From: Pseudarthrobacter sp. IC2-21
GTDB lineage: Bacteria > Actinomycetota > Actinomycetes > Actinomycetales > Micrococcaceae
Assembly (NCBI RefSeq): GCF_034048115.1
Contig: NZ_CP139145.1
Span: 3,038,001-3,102,000, forward strand
Direction: 5' to 3'
DNA length: 64,000 nucleotides
Shown in pieces: positions 35,734 through 43,571 of this stretch. Positions within the stretch are counted from its first letter, which is position 1; each line of letters begins with the position of its first letter. A program made the position numbers and the translations under genes. The notes beneath the pieces are model-generated. The model saw nothing but the letters and a program-made list of their open reading frames with translations, was not told the origin of the DNA and did no database searches.

Positions 35734-36597
35734 GTGTGCCACCACTGCGTGTCCTGGGCTCTTCCGCCCGGCGCCAGCCGGCGGTCCTTCGCCCAATTCC
35801 TCGCCGCCGGGGCGGGGCTGACGGTGTTGACCGCGTGCACACCGGAGGCACCAAAGGCGGTGGCGCCGTCGGCGTCCGCACCTTCCGTTACCTCTGCGGG
35901 CCCCTCCCCCACCGTGGCGGAAAGTACGACGGCGGCAGCTGGGCCGCCGTCGCAGGCTCCCGTTCCGCCGTCGGCGGCTGCGTCCCTGCCGGGGCAGTTC
36001 TCGCTGACGGACCCGGCGAGCCCCTGGGTGGTGGTGAACAAGCACCGTCCGCTGCAGCCGCCGGACTACGCGCCGGCGGACCTGGTGCAGCCGAACGTGC
36101 CGCTGGCCGTGTCCGGTGAGGCTTCGTTGCTGAACAGCACCACGGCGGCCGCGGCGGAAGCGATGTTCGCGGCGGCCGCGCGGGACGGCGTGACCATCGT
36201 CCTGGCGAGCGGCTACCGCTCCTACGCCACGCAGGTGACCACGTACAACGGGTATGTGGCGGCGCGCGGCCAGGCGGACGCCGACACCGCCAGCGCCCGG
36301 CCCGGCTACTCGGAGCATCAGACCGGCTGGGCGTTCGACATCGGCGACGGCGGCGGGGCGTGCGGCTTCCAGCCCTGCTTCGCGGACCAGCCGGCGGCCG
36401 TGTGGGCGAAGGCGAACGGCCACCGCTTCGGCTTTGTGGTGCGGTACCCGTGGATGTTCCACCCGATCACCGGCTACTACTACGAGCCGTGGCACCTGCG
36501 GTACATCGGAGTGGGGGCCGCCACGGACATGGCGAACCGGGGCATCAACACGGTGGAGGAGTACTTCGGGCTGGAAGCGGCGCCGGGGTACGCCTGA
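35734..36597 (+). CDS. M15 D-alanyl-D-alanine carboxypeptidase (VanY-like) lipoprotein
   Basis: A zinc peptidase of about 287 aa. The N-terminus combines a twin-arginine-like motif (SRRSFAQFL) with a lipobox (LTVLTACT), suggesting Tat-exported lipoprotein anchoring; a Pro/Ala/Ser-rich linker follows. The catalytic domain has LASGYRSYATQVTTYN, the metal motif SEHQTGWAFDIGD (His and Asp) and PWHLRYIG with the third ligand His. It trims D-Ala from peptidoglycan stems. The start is uncertain: GTG 35734 has AAAGG 10 nt upstream, while GTG 35749 is an alternative. It follows coaA after 5 nt, so may share its transcript. Confidence 0.88.
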   Translation: MCHHCVSWALPPGASRRSFAQFLAAGAGLTVLTACTPEAPKAVAPSASAPSVTSAGPSPTVAESTTAAAGPPSQAPVPPSAAASLPGQFSLTDPASPWVVVNKHRPLQPPDYAPADLVQPNVPLAVSGEASLLNSTTAAAAEAMFAAAARDGVTIVLASGYRSYATQVTTYNGYVAARGQADADTASARPGYSEHQTGWAFDIGDGGGACGFQPCFADQPAAVWAKANGHRFGFVVRYPWMFHPITGYYYEPWHLRYIGVGAATDMANRGINTVEEYFGLEAAPGYA

Positions 36598-36668
36598 GGG
36601 GCCCGTTTGGTTCCCGACACGGGCGAAAAGTTTACTTTGCCGTCAGGTGTGGCGTCGCTTTAGTGCGC

Positions 36669-36674
36669 TAGCTT
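36669..36674 (+). promoter_or_regulatory. Leaderless -10 box for mscL
   Basis: TAGCTT, 7 nt (GGTCTTT), then ATG at 36682. A TTG nine nt before this ATG is inside the box and was rejected as start. Confidence 0.6.
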
Positions 36675-36681
36675 GGTCTTT

Positions 36682-37086
36682 ATGTTGACAGGATTCAAGA
36701 ATTTCATCATGAAGGGCAACGTCGTAGACCTTGCCGTCGCCGTTGTCATGGGTACAGCCTTCGGGGCGGTCGTCACCGCACTGGTGAACAAGGTACTCAT
36801 GCCATTCATTGCAGGACTCGTGGGATCTCCGAACTTCGATAGCTTCGCCAAGGTTGACTTCAACGGCAACGCCATGGAATTTGGCGTTCTGCTGACCGCC
36901 ATCGTCAACTTCCTGCTTATCGCTGCCGCCATCTACTTTGTGGTGGTTATGCCCATGAACCACATGATCGAGCGCCGCAACCGCCGGCTCGGCATCGATC
37001 CCGACGTCAAGGAAGAATCTGCCGAAGACCCGCAGATCGCCCTGCTCACCGAAATCCGCGACTCACTGCAGAACCGAACGATGTAG
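36682..37086 (+). CDS. mscL: Large-conductance mechanosensitive channel MscL
   Basis: 134 aa, the usual size. The N-terminal MLTGFKNFIMKGNVVDLAVA helix leads into TM1 (AVVMGTAFGAVVTALVNKVL). A periplasmic loop with FNGNAMEFG follows, then TM2 (about residues 70-93) and a charged cytoplasmic helix (IALLTEIRDSLQ). It opens under membrane tension to release solutes during osmotic downshock. Its own leaderless promoter and a terminator on its 3' side make it a single-gene unit. Confidence 0.97.
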   Translation: MLTGFKNFIMKGNVVDLAVAVVMGTAFGAVVTALVNKVLMPFIAGLVGSPNFDSFAKVDFNGNAMEFGVLLTAIVNFLLIAAAIYFVVVMPMNHMIERRNRRLGIDPDVKEESAEDPQIALLTEIRDSLQNRTM

Positions 37087-37103
37087 GTTCTCCACTCACC
37101 AAC

Positions 37104-37143
37104 CAAGTGTGGCCCGCTTCCTGACGGAGGCGGGCCACACTTG
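37104..37143. terminator. Bidirectional intrinsic terminator between mscL and glmM
   Basis: CAAGTGTGGCCCGC (37104-37117) and GCGGGCCACACTTG (37130-37143) form a perfect 14-bp stem with a 12-nt loop, followed by TTTGG on the plus strand, between two convergent genes. Confidence 0.85.
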
Positions 37144-37154
37144 TTTGGACTTGG

Positions 37155-38516
37155 TTACTCGGTGACGAGTTCGAGCGCGAGCTCGGTGCGGACCACCTGG
37201 GCGAGCCGCTCGGCGATGGACTCGGCGGTAGCTTCATCGGCGGCCTCCACCATGACGCGGACCACGGGCTCCGTGCCTGACGGGCGGAGCAGGACACGGC
37301 CTGTGTCGCCCAGTCCGGCCTCAGCCACGGCCACGGCCTGCTGCAGAACTTCCGAGCTGCCCACGCGGCTGCGGTCAACGCCCCTGACGTTGATGAGGAC
37401 CTGAGGGAGCTTGGTCATCACGGCGGCCAGCTCCTTGAGCGGCTTGCCGGTCAGCGCGACCTGCGCGGCGAGCTGCAGGCCGGTAAGGACGCCGTCGCCG
37501 GTGGTGGCGTAGTCGGAGAAAATGACATGTCCGGACTGTTCGCCGCCGAGGTTGTAGCCGCCTTCGCGCATGCTTTCGAGAACGTAGCGGTCCCCCACTG
37601 CCGTTTCGCGGATGCTGATGCCGGCTTCACGGAGCGCGATCTTGAGGCCGAGATTGCTCATGACGGTGGCGACCAGGACGTCATCGACGAGCTTGCCCGA
37701 AGCTTTGAGGGCAACGGCCAGGATCGCCATGATCTGGTCGCCGTCCACTTCGTTGCCTTCGTGGTCCACGGCGAGGCAGCGGTCGGCGTCGCCGTCGTGG
37801 GCGATGCCGAGGTCCGCGCGGTGCTCCATGACGGCGGCTTTGAGCTGTCCCAGGTGGGTGGAGCCGACACCGTCGTTGATGTTGTGGCCGTCCGGATCCG
37901 CGCCGATGACCACGACGTCGGCGCCGGCGTCCTTGAAGACCTGGGGTGAGCAGCCGCTGGCGGCGCCGTGGGCGCAGTCCAGGACGACCTTCAAACCGTC
38001 CAGGCGGTGCGGCAGGGTGCCCAGGAGGTGGACCACGTAGCGGTCTTCGGCGTCGGAGAAGCGCTGGATGCGTCCCACGTCGGCGCCGACGGGACGGGTG
38101 GGCTCCTTGCTCATCTGCTGCTCGATGGCGTCTTCAACGTCGTCAGGGAGCTTCTGGCCGCCGCGGGCGAAGAACTTGATGCCGTTGTCCGGTGCCGGGT
38201 TGTGCGACGCGGAGATCATCACGCCGAAGTCGGCGTCAAGATCGGCCACAAGGTAGGCAGCGGCCGGCGTGGGTAGAACTCCTGCGTCGTAGACGTCAAT
38301 GCCGGAGCTGGAGAGCCCGGCCTCAACGGCCGCGGCGATGAACTCACCGCTGGCGCGCGGGTCGCGAGCCACCACGGCGCGGGGCCGCGTGCCGTTCGTG
38401 TTGCGGTCATGCCCCAGCACCACGGCTGCTGCCTGGGCGAGCTGCATCGCAAGCTCCGCCGTCAACAGGCCGTTAGCCAGGCCCCGGACTCCATCTGTTC
38501 CAAATAATCTAGACAC
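37155..38516 (-). CDS. glmM: Phosphoglucosamine mutase
   Basis: Converts glucosamine-6-phosphate to glucosamine-1-phosphate, 453 aa. The phosphoserine Ser104 is in [17 protein letters not shown]; the metal loop is [13 protein letters not shown]; the sugar-specificity segment is [10 protein letters not shown] and the phosphate-binding loop is [19 protein letters not shown] 38516 lies 6 nt after TACACT, so it is probably leaderless. With glmS it forms the UDP-GlcNAc supply route. Downstream of rplM-rpsI on the same strand but separated by a terminator. Confidence 0.97.
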   Translation of the reverse strand: MSRLFGTDGVRGLANGLLTAELAMQLAQAAAVVLGHDRNTNGTRPRAVVARDPRASGEFIAAAVEAGLSSSGIDVYDAGVLPTPAAAYLVADLDADFGVMISASHNPAPDNGIKFFARGGQKLPDDVEDAIEQQMSKEPTRPVGADVGRIQRFSDAEDRYVVHLLGTLPHRLDGLKVVLDCAHGAASGCSPQVFKDAGADVVVIGADPDGHNINDGVGSTHLGQLKAAVMEHRADLGIAHDGDADRCLAVDHEGNEVDGDQIMAILAVALKASGKLVDDVLVATVMSNLGLKIALREAGISIRETAVGDRYVLESMREGGYNLGGEQSGHVIFSDYATTGDGVLTGLQLAAQVALTGKPLKELAAVMTKLPQVLINVRGVDRSRVGSSEVLQQAVAVAEAGLGDTGRVLLRPSGTEPVVRVMVEAADEATAESIAERLAQVVRTELALELVTE

Positions 38517-38522
38517 TGTGCA

Positions 38523-38528
38523 AGTGTA
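38523..38528 (-). promoter_or_regulatory. Leaderless -10 box for glmM
   Basis: On the minus strand TACACT, 6 nt (TGCACA), then GTG at 38516. Confidence 0.55.
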
Positions 38529-38605
38529 TGGGATGGGGGCCGGGGGACTTGAAACGACTGGTCAGGGACGTGCCCGCTTGCTCTGGCAAGCCACACAGTT
38601 AACGG

Positions 38606-38642
38606 CAGAAGCCCGCCCCGCCAATGGCGGGACGGGCTTCTG
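38606..38642 (-). terminator. Intrinsic terminator downstream of rpsI
   Basis: CAGAAGCCCGCCCCGCC and GGCGGGACGGGCTTCTG pair with one mismatch over 17 bp around AAT, just after the rpsI stop on the minus strand. Confidence 0.8.
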
Positions 38643-38653
38643 TGCAAGCGGAT

Positions 38654-39160
38654 TTAGCGCTTGGAGTACTGCTGAGCCTTGCGGGCCTTCTTGAGGCCAG
38701 CCTTCTTGCGCTCGATGATGCGTGCGTCGCGGCGCAGGTAACCGGCCTTCTTAAGAGTGGCGCGGTTGTTGTCGACGTCGATCTCGTTCAGTGAACGGGC
38801 GATGCCGAGGCGCAGGGCGCCGGCCTGGCCGGAGATGCCGCCGCCGTGGATGCGGGCGATGACGTCGTAGGCACCTTCGAGATCCAGGATCTTGAAGGGC
38901 TCGTTGACGTCCTGCTGGTGCAGCTTGTTCGGGAAGTAGTTGTCCAGCGCACGGCCGTTGATGGTCCACTTGCCGGAGCCCGGTACAACGCGGACGCGGG
39001 CAACGGCTTCCTTGCGGCGGCCAACAGCTGCGCCGGCAACAGTGAGTGCCGGGCGCTCCTTCTTGGGCGCAGCAGCTTCAGCGGCTCCGCTTTCAGAGGT
39101 GTAGCTGGTCAGGGTTTCCTCAGCCTCAACGGCTTCGGTGGTCTCTTCGTTCTGAGCCAC
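38654..39160 (-). CDS. rpsI: 30S ribosomal protein S9 (uS9)
   Basis: 168 aa. The conserved core starts at [18 protein letters not shown] and ends in the tRNA-contacting basic tail [12 protein letters not shown]. An acidic Glu/Ala/Thr-rich N-terminal extension of about 40 residues precedes the core, as in other actinobacteria. The GTG start at 39160 is preceded by AAGGAGAATC. Second gene of the rplM-rpsI operon, 38 bp after rplM. Confidence 0.98.
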   Translation of the reverse strand: MAQNEETTEAVEAEETLTSYTSESGAAEAAAPKKERPALTVAGAAVGRRKEAVARVRVVPGSGKWTINGRALDNYFPNKLHQQDVNEPFKILDLEGAYDVIARIHGGGISGQAGALRLGIARSLNEIDVDNNRATLKKAGYLRRDARIIERKKAGLKKARKAQQYSKR

Positions 39161-39198
39161 GATTCTCCTTGTATAGATAAGTTGTTTGGTGGCCAGGA

Positions 39199-39642
39199 CT
39201 ACTGGGCGACCTGGGTAATTTCGAAAGTCTTGGGCTGCTGGGCGGCGTGGGGGTGCTCTGCACCGCGGTACACCTTCAGCTTGCCCAGCTGCTGTGCAGC
39301 GAGGGAGTTCTTGGGGAGCATGCCCTTGATGGCTTTCTCAACGGCGCGGACCGGGTTGGATTCCAGGAGTTCCGCGTAGTTGACGGAGGTCAGGCCGCCC
39401 GGGTAGCCGGAGTGGCGGTATGCGCGCTTCTGCTCCAGCTTGGCGCCGGTGAGGGCTACCTTTTCAGCGTTGATGATGATGACGAAGTCGCCCATGTCCA
39501 TGTGGGATGCAAAGGTGGCCTTGTGCTTGCCGCGCAGCAGGATTGCGGTCTGGCTGGCAAGACGACCAAGGACAACGTCTGTGGCGTCAATGACGTGCCA
39601 CTGGCGGTTGATATCGCCGGGCTTCGGGGTGTACGTACGCAC
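39199..39642 (-). CDS. rplM: 50S ribosomal protein L13 (uL13)
   Basis: 147 aa, matching the family. The N-terminus [20 protein letters not shown] and the core [34 protein letters not shown] and YRHSGYPGG are diagnostic. GTG 39642 is chosen over an upstream in-frame ATG because GAGG lies 8 nt before it and the protein then matches the known N-terminus. A TAGATA sequence at 39706-39711 on the minus strand is a candidate -10. Confidence 0.98.
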   Translation of the reverse strand: MRTYTPKPGDINRQWHVIDATDVVLGRLASQTAILLRGKHKATFASHMDMGDFVIIINAEKVALTGAKLEQKRAYRHSGYPGGLTSVNYAELLESNPVRAVEKAIKGMLPKNSLAAQQLGKLKVYRGAEHPHAAQQPKTFEITQVAQ

Positions 39643-39938
39643 GGTTTTTGCCTCGTTCTTGTTCTGGCGTTCTTGTTTAGGTGTCACTCAAGCGTGTGCA
39701 CCTACTATCTATGCGCTACCGGAACAGAGGTGAGGGCTCTATGTAACCAGTCATCCAGAAGTCTCGAATGTGCTCGTTGAGTAGTTATCCTGCAACCGGA
39801 TTCTCAAGCGGGCACGCATCATCGAGAAAGGACACGCACAACGACTACCAATGTTAGCTTGAACTCGGCCCCAGGGTCAAAATGGGTGAGCCGGACAGTC
39901 TTCGCAGCGCGCCGGCCTGATGCAAGCAGGGGGACTCG
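39643..39938. other. Divergent intergenic region, rplM / prepilin peptidase
   Basis: This 296-bp non-coding gap has no convincing ORF or RNA gene. On the minus strand TAGATA (39706-39711) with CTCACC 17 bp upstream is a possible rplM promoter. On the plus strand the only clear signal is the ribosome-binding site AGGGGGA just before ATG 39939. I see no conserved riboswitch pattern. Confidence 0.5.
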
Positions 39939-40604
39939 ATGACTTCTTTGGGCTACGCCGGTTCAACAATGCCGCTGTTTGTGGCCGCGATCGGAGTCCT
40001 GGGACTCATCCTCTCACCGGTCGCCGACTGGCTCATCGCCAAGCTCCTTCCCCGCATCGGCGGACTGCCCTCCACGCGCGTCCGGATCACGACGGCGGTG
40101 ATCACCGGCGCCCTTTGCGCCGCTTTCGCTTTGCGTTTCGGGGCCGACCCCGGGCTGCCGGCCTTTACACTCCTTGCTGTTTTGGGGATCCAGCTGGCCA
40201 GGATTGATATTTCGCTGCATCTTCTGCCTAACCCCTTGGTTTTGTCCCTATTACTAGGTGGGCTTATTTGCCTTCTGGCAGCAGTTTTTGGGGGATCGCC
40301 GTGGACAGAGGTGCTGCGCGCACTCGCCGGCGGGGCAATTCTCTTCGTCATCTACCTGATTCTGGCGATTATCTCCCCCGGTGGCATGGGAATGGGCGAC
40401 GTCAAGTTCGCGGCACCCATCGGGCTTTACTTGGGATACCTAGGCTGGAGTCATCTGATGTACGGCGGCCTCCTGGGATTCATCCTGAACGGAGTCGTAA
40501 CGCTCGTCGTCGTTCGCGGAAACCGCGCGGAACATGCCTCTGAGGTGCCCCACGGGCCCTCAATGCTTGCTGCCGCCGCCAGCGTAGCGCTCCTCTTGGC
40601 TTAG
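39939..40604 (+). CDS. A24 prepilin peptidase (Tad/Flp pilus)
   Basis: A 221-residue polytopic membrane protease, the short form without the methylase domain. The two catalytic Asp residues are Asp90 in ARIDISLHLLPNPL and Asp154 in GMGMGDVKFAAPIGLYLGY, both typical of type IV prepilin peptidases. About six hydrophobic helices are visible. It would cleave the Flp prepilins and TadE/TadG-like pseudopilins encoded downstream. It is the only prepilin peptidase in the window, so it probably serves both Tad loci. ATG 39939 is preceded by AGGGGGACTCG. Confidence 0.9.
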   Translation: MTSLGYAGSTMPLFVAAIGVLGLILSPVADWLIAKLLPRIGGLPSTRVRITTAVITGALCAAFALRFGADPGLPAFTLLAVLGIQLARIDISLHLLPNPLVLSLLLGGLICLLAAVFGGSPWTEVLRALAGGAILFVIYLILAIISPGGMGMGDVKFAAPIGLYLGYLGWSHLMYGGLLGFILNGVVTLVVVRGNRAEHASEVPHGPSMLAAAASVALLLA

Positions 40605-40882
40605 GCTGCGACGCCCCATCATCATTGCTACAGATCTTTAGCATCGCCGCGTCCAAGTAGTGACGTGCGTACCTACATCGCCAATGCGAGTACTCACGAT
40701 TGCGTTTCGAGTACGTCATTGAAAGGACCCGAAAAAAGTCGGGTACCTCTACGCATTGTTGCCGGAAGTCCCGCCTGACAATCTCTTCTTAGCGAAGTCC
40801 AGCAACCGCTAAGAAATATGGGGGGAGCTGGAAATTCGTTGGAATAAATTCAAATCCATTTCACCGAATTAAGGAACATACA
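40605..40882. other. Leader region of the first Tad locus
   Basis: 278 bp without a gene. It contains two hairpins: ACCCGA (40727-40732) with TCGGGT (40739-40744), and a perfect 9-bp stem TTCTTAGCG (40786-40794) / CGCTAAGAA (40807-40815) with a 12-nt loop. AT-rich sequence (GGAATAAATTC) precedes the flp start and may hold the -10. The hairpins could be regulator sites or a 5' leader structure. Confidence 0.5.
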
Positions 40883-41089
40883 ATGACTTCTCTTATGGTC
40901 TCAATGATGGCTTACGTCGCCGGCGTAAAGGATCGCCTCTCTTCCGAGAAGGGAGCGACCGCCGTTGAATACGGCCTCATGGTCGCCCTTATCGCCGTGG
41001 CCATTATCGTCACTGTCGGCCTCCTGGGCGGCCAGCTCAACCGTCTCTTCGAGGTCGTTCGCGGCCAGCTCGCCGGCATCGCACCCTAA
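40883..41089 (+). CDS. Flp-family type IVb pilin, locus 1
   Basis: A 68-residue major pilin candidate. A short basic leader (MTSLMVSMMAYVAGVKDRLSSEKG) ends at the processing site G|ATAVEYG, with Glu5 of the mature protein conserved. A single hydrophobic helix follows (LMVALIAVAIIVTVGLLGG) and then a short amphipathic tail (LNRLFEVVRGQLAGIAP). The mature pilin is about 44 residues. It would polymerise into the Tad pilus after cleavage by the A24 peptidase just upstream. First gene of Tad locus 1, with AAGGAACATACA before the ATG. Confidence 0.92.
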   Translation: MTSLMVSMMAYVAGVKDRLSSEKGATAVEYGLMVALIAVAIIVTVGLLGGQLNRLFEVVRGQLAGIAP

Positions 41090-41115
41090 AGCCGCATCTC
41101 ATTAAAACCGAGGCG

Positions 41116-41160
41116 GGGCGGCGGTAGTCGGGCGACAGCTCCGCTGCCACCGCACCGCCC
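41116..41160 (+). terminator. Hairpin after the locus 1 pilin gene (attenuator candidate)
   Basis: GGGCGG plus CGGT (41116-41125) can pair with ACCG and CCGCCC (41149-41160), with a 2-nt bulge. It sits between flp and tadE. There is no T-run, so partial termination or 3' end protection of the pilin mRNA is more likely than full termination. Confidence 0.45.
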
Positions 41161-41218
41161 TTCGGATCTCCGCCTAGATACGCGCAAGTCGGCAAGTATT
41201 CAAATTTCAGGAGGGATC

Positions 41219-41320
41219 GTGAACGGTCTCAACCGCAAAGGTGGACGCCTCTGTGTTGCGCCCAACTCAAGTTGGCGAATCGCCACGTGCGCGAAAATCT
41301 CGCGTCGGTGCAGAAGATAG
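41219..41320 (+). other. Possible 33-codon leader ORF upstream of tadE
   Basis: GTG at 41219 has the strongest ribosome-binding site of this stretch (AGGAGGG, 41209-41215) and reads 33 codons, starting MNGLNRKGGRLCVAP, to a TAG at 41318. The frame differs from tadE, which starts 8 nt after this stop. It may be a translational leader, or the remains of an older tadE N-terminus moved out of frame. No homology is recognised. Confidence 0.35.
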
Positions 41321-41328
41321 GTCGGGCA

Positions 41329-41757
41329 GTGAAGAAACCCTCGGTAAACCTCGGCGACAGAAATAGATCCAGGGAATTTGGGGCTGTCGCGGTCGAGTTT
41401 GCCCTCATTCTCCCCATCTTCCTCGCCTTGATCCTTGGAGTCGTCGAGTACGGTCGAGCCTTTAGCATTCAAGTTTCGATGGCCGAGGGCGCCCGCGAAG
41501 CTGCGCGATACGCAGCAATCCATTATGCAAAGGCGGGATACCTGCCCGCTACGGCAAAGCAGAAAGCCGTTGACGCTGCTCCCATAGCAGACTTGCAGCT
41601 TGGTGAGATCAACATCAGTCCCTGCGCTCCAAACCTGGATGCTGTAGTCACCATCAATGCAAATGTCAATTACCTGACTGGGCTGCCAACGCTGGTTCCC
41701 TTTCTCCCCGACATCATGAACATTTCGGCTAAGGGGGTCATGCGATGCGAAGGTTAG
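41329..41757 (+). CDS. TadE-like pseudopilin, locus 1
   Basis: About 142 aa from GTG 41329. A short basic N-terminus is followed by REFGAVAVEFALILPIF and a hydrophobic helix (about residues 19-41), the TadE/TadG prepilin-like motif with the +5 Glu. A periplasmic domain of about 100 residues follows (VSMAEGAREAARYAAIHY). TadE proteins are minor pseudopilins required for Tad pilus assembly. The start is uncertain, as the frame is open to a TTG at 41272; GTG 41329 has ATAGG 9 nt upstream. The last 13 nt overlap tadG. Confidence 0.82.
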   Translation: MKKPSVNLGDRNRSREFGAVAVEFALILPIFLALILGVVEYGRAFSIQVSMAEGAREAARYAAIHYAKAGYLPATAKQKAVDAAPIADLQLGEINISPCAPNLDAVVTINANVNYLTGLPTLVPFLPDIMNISAKGVMRCEG

Positions 41758-42788
41758 GCAAAAAGTTCCTGGGAAGTTTCCGGCCCGCTGACAGGGAACG
41801 CGGAGTAGTAGCTCCTCTTGCGGCACTTCTCATGGTTGTACTACTTGGCTTCAGCGCCCTTGCTGTAGACGTAGGTGCCATGTACTCAGAAAAGGCGCAG
41901 TTGCAGAATGGGGCAGACTCAGCGGCGCTCGCTGTTGCCCAGGTCTGCGCTAAAGCAACAGTATCGACTCCTTGTTCTGCCGATCAAAAGGCACGAGCTA
42001 CTCCGTACGCCAACGGCAACGCGCTGGACGCTCACAGCAACGTCTTGACTGCTATCGCAAATACAACTGCGCGCAAAGTGGATGTGACCACTCAGTCTCA
42101 GACGCACGACGGAGCAAACCACTTTTCCTTGATGCTTGCCAAAGCCTTGGGAATCAACAGTACCGACATCCAGGCCACGGCCACAGCCACTTGGGGATTT
42201 CCAAGCAGCGGCGGAGGATTCCCACTTGCTTTCTCCGAGAGTTGCTACGGCCTTGGGCCTGCGACCGCCGCGACCGCGACGCTTCAACGAATTTCATGGA
42301 AACCCGGCACGACTTGTACAAATGCCTCAGGCCATACGATCCCCGGCGGATGGGGTTGGCTCACCGACACGGATGCAAACCCCTGCGTGGCTGTTACAAA
42401 TATTGGAAACTTCGCGACATCAAACCCAGGCAACAAGCATCCTAAGAATTGTAAAACGATCTTAGAAGGTTGGGTTGCTACCCTCACAGCCGGCGGAAAG
42501 GTGGAGGTTGCCTTTCCCATATTTGATACGGCTTCCGGCGGAGGAAATACGGGAACGTTTCATATTATTGGATACGCCACCTTCAGAATCACGGGTTGGC
42601 ATTTTGGGAACGCCAGTGGACCTTACGAATTCCGAGATAAAGCAACAGATACCGGGATGAACGCTAATCTTGCCTGTTCAGGAGGAGAAGACCGCTGCAT
42701 CATCGGCGCATTCGTTCAGTTCCAAACCAGTACCGGAGGAACCGGGGGGGAGGACTTCGGAACATCAAGTGTGTCACTCGCCAATTAA
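41745..42788 (+). CDS. TadG-like pilus-associated protein, locus 1
   Basis: 347 aa. The N-terminus MRRLGKKFLGSFRPADRERG leads into VVAPLAALLMVVLLGFSALA, the TadG-type membrane helix. VDVGAMYSEKAQLQNGADSAALAVAQ is the conserved block after the helix. The extracellular remainder has several Cys residues and the segment HTIPGGWGWLTDTDANPC, also found as IPGGFGW in the locus 2 paralogue. Probably a minor pilus component or tip adhesin. Codons here are visibly richer in A/T at third positions than in locus 2. Confidence 0.85.
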   Translation: MRRLGKKFLGSFRPADRERGVVAPLAALLMVVLLGFSALAVDVGAMYSEKAQLQNGADSAALAVAQVCAKATVSTPCSADQKARATPYANGNALDAHSNVLTAIANTTARKVDVTTQSQTHDGANHFSLMLAKALGINSTDIQATATATWGFPSSGGGFPLAFSESCYGLGPATAATATLQRISWKPGTTCTNASGHTIPGGWGWLTDTDANPCVAVTNIGNFATSNPGNKHPKNCKTILEGWVATLTAGGKVEVAFPIFDTASGGGNTGTFHIIGYATFRITGWHFGNASGPYEFRDKATDTGMNANLACSGGEDRCIIGAFVQFQTSTGGTGGEDFGTSSVSLAN

Positions 42789-42809
42789 TAATCCACCGAG
42801 GGGGAACCT

Positions 42810-43571
42810 GTGAAAACACGCCTACTGGGAGGCATCATCGCATTCGTGCTGGCAATAGCTGGCACAGTCTTACTTGTCTCTTACGTTTCAGCATCCGAGG
42901 CGCGGGCCCAAAAAGACCTGCAGCCAGTCGACGTACTCGTCGTTCAACAACAAGTCGCCAAAGGCACCGACCTGGAAAAACTGAAGGCCTCAGTAAAGCT
43001 CACCTCACTGCCTTCGGCTTCAGTGCCCAACGGCGCCCTGAAGAGCCTGGACGGCCTCAACGGAAAAGTCGCCGCAGTGGACCTGCTGCCAGGAGAGGCA
43101 CTACTGGGCGCACGGCTGGCTGATCCTGAAAGCTTGTCGGCTCCCGGCTCAGTCCCGGTGCCCGATGGAATGCAGGAGATCTCCGTTCAACTGGAGGCGC
43201 AGCGGGTGGTGGGCGGGCGCATCGCGGCCGGCGACACCGTTGGCATCGTGGTCCTCTTCGATAAGGGAGCCGTCAAGGACGCGCCTGATGTCGAATCCGG
43301 ACAGCAGATCTTCCACAAGGTCCTGGTTACGAGCGTCCAGCGTTCCATGGCCAAGACATCTGCCTCAGCCGCGGGAGGCACCACTGCCGAAGAACAGGCC
43401 AATACTGAACTGCCCACTGGACAGCTGCTGGTCACTTTCGCCCGAAACGACGCAGATGCCGCGAAAATCGCTTTCGGGGCTAACTTCGGAACCCTGTGGC
43501 TAACGAAGGAACCGGCGTCCGCCACCGAAGGAACACCGTTGGTTGTCAAGAAGCCGGAGCTGTACCGGTGA
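42810..43571 (+). CDS. cpaB: CpaB/RcpC-like Flp pilus assembly protein with SAF domain, locus 1
   Basis: 253 aa with one N-terminal membrane helix (LLGGIIAFVLAIAGTVLLVSYV). An SAF-type domain follows (VDVLVVQQQVAKGTDLEKLK, LLPGEALLGARLADP), then an RcpC-like domain (EISVQLEAQRVVGGRIAAGD). CpaB proteins are periplasmic/cell-wall assembly factors; in Gram-negatives they work with a secretin, absent here as expected for a monoderm. GTG 42810 follows GAGGGGGAACCT. The stop overlaps the start of tadZ (GTGA). Confidence 0.88.
   Translation: MKTRLLGGIIAFVLAIAGTVLLVSYVSASEARAQKDLQPVDVLVVQQQVAKGTDLEKLKASVKLTSLPSASVPNGALKSLDGLNGKVAAVDLLPGEALLGARLADPESLSAPGSVPVPDGMQEISVQLEAQRVVGGRIAAGDTVGIVVLFDKGAVKDAPDVESGQQIFHKVLVTSVQRSMAKTSASAAGGTTAEEQANTELPTGQLLVTFARNDADAAKIAFGANFGTLWLTKEPASATEGTPLVVKKPELYR

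Noticed and set aside
40605..40882. Possible c-di-GMP riboswitch upstream of the first Tad locus
   Set aside because: The hairpins do not match the GEMM core arrangement I know; nothing beyond simple stems can be supported. The leader of the second locus was rejected for the same reason.
41219..41757. Frameshift joining the 33-codon ORF to tadE as one broken gene
   Set aside because: tadE has its own plausible GTG and a complete TadE motif, and locus 2 tadE also has a short N-terminus; kept as a finding rather than called a pseudogene.
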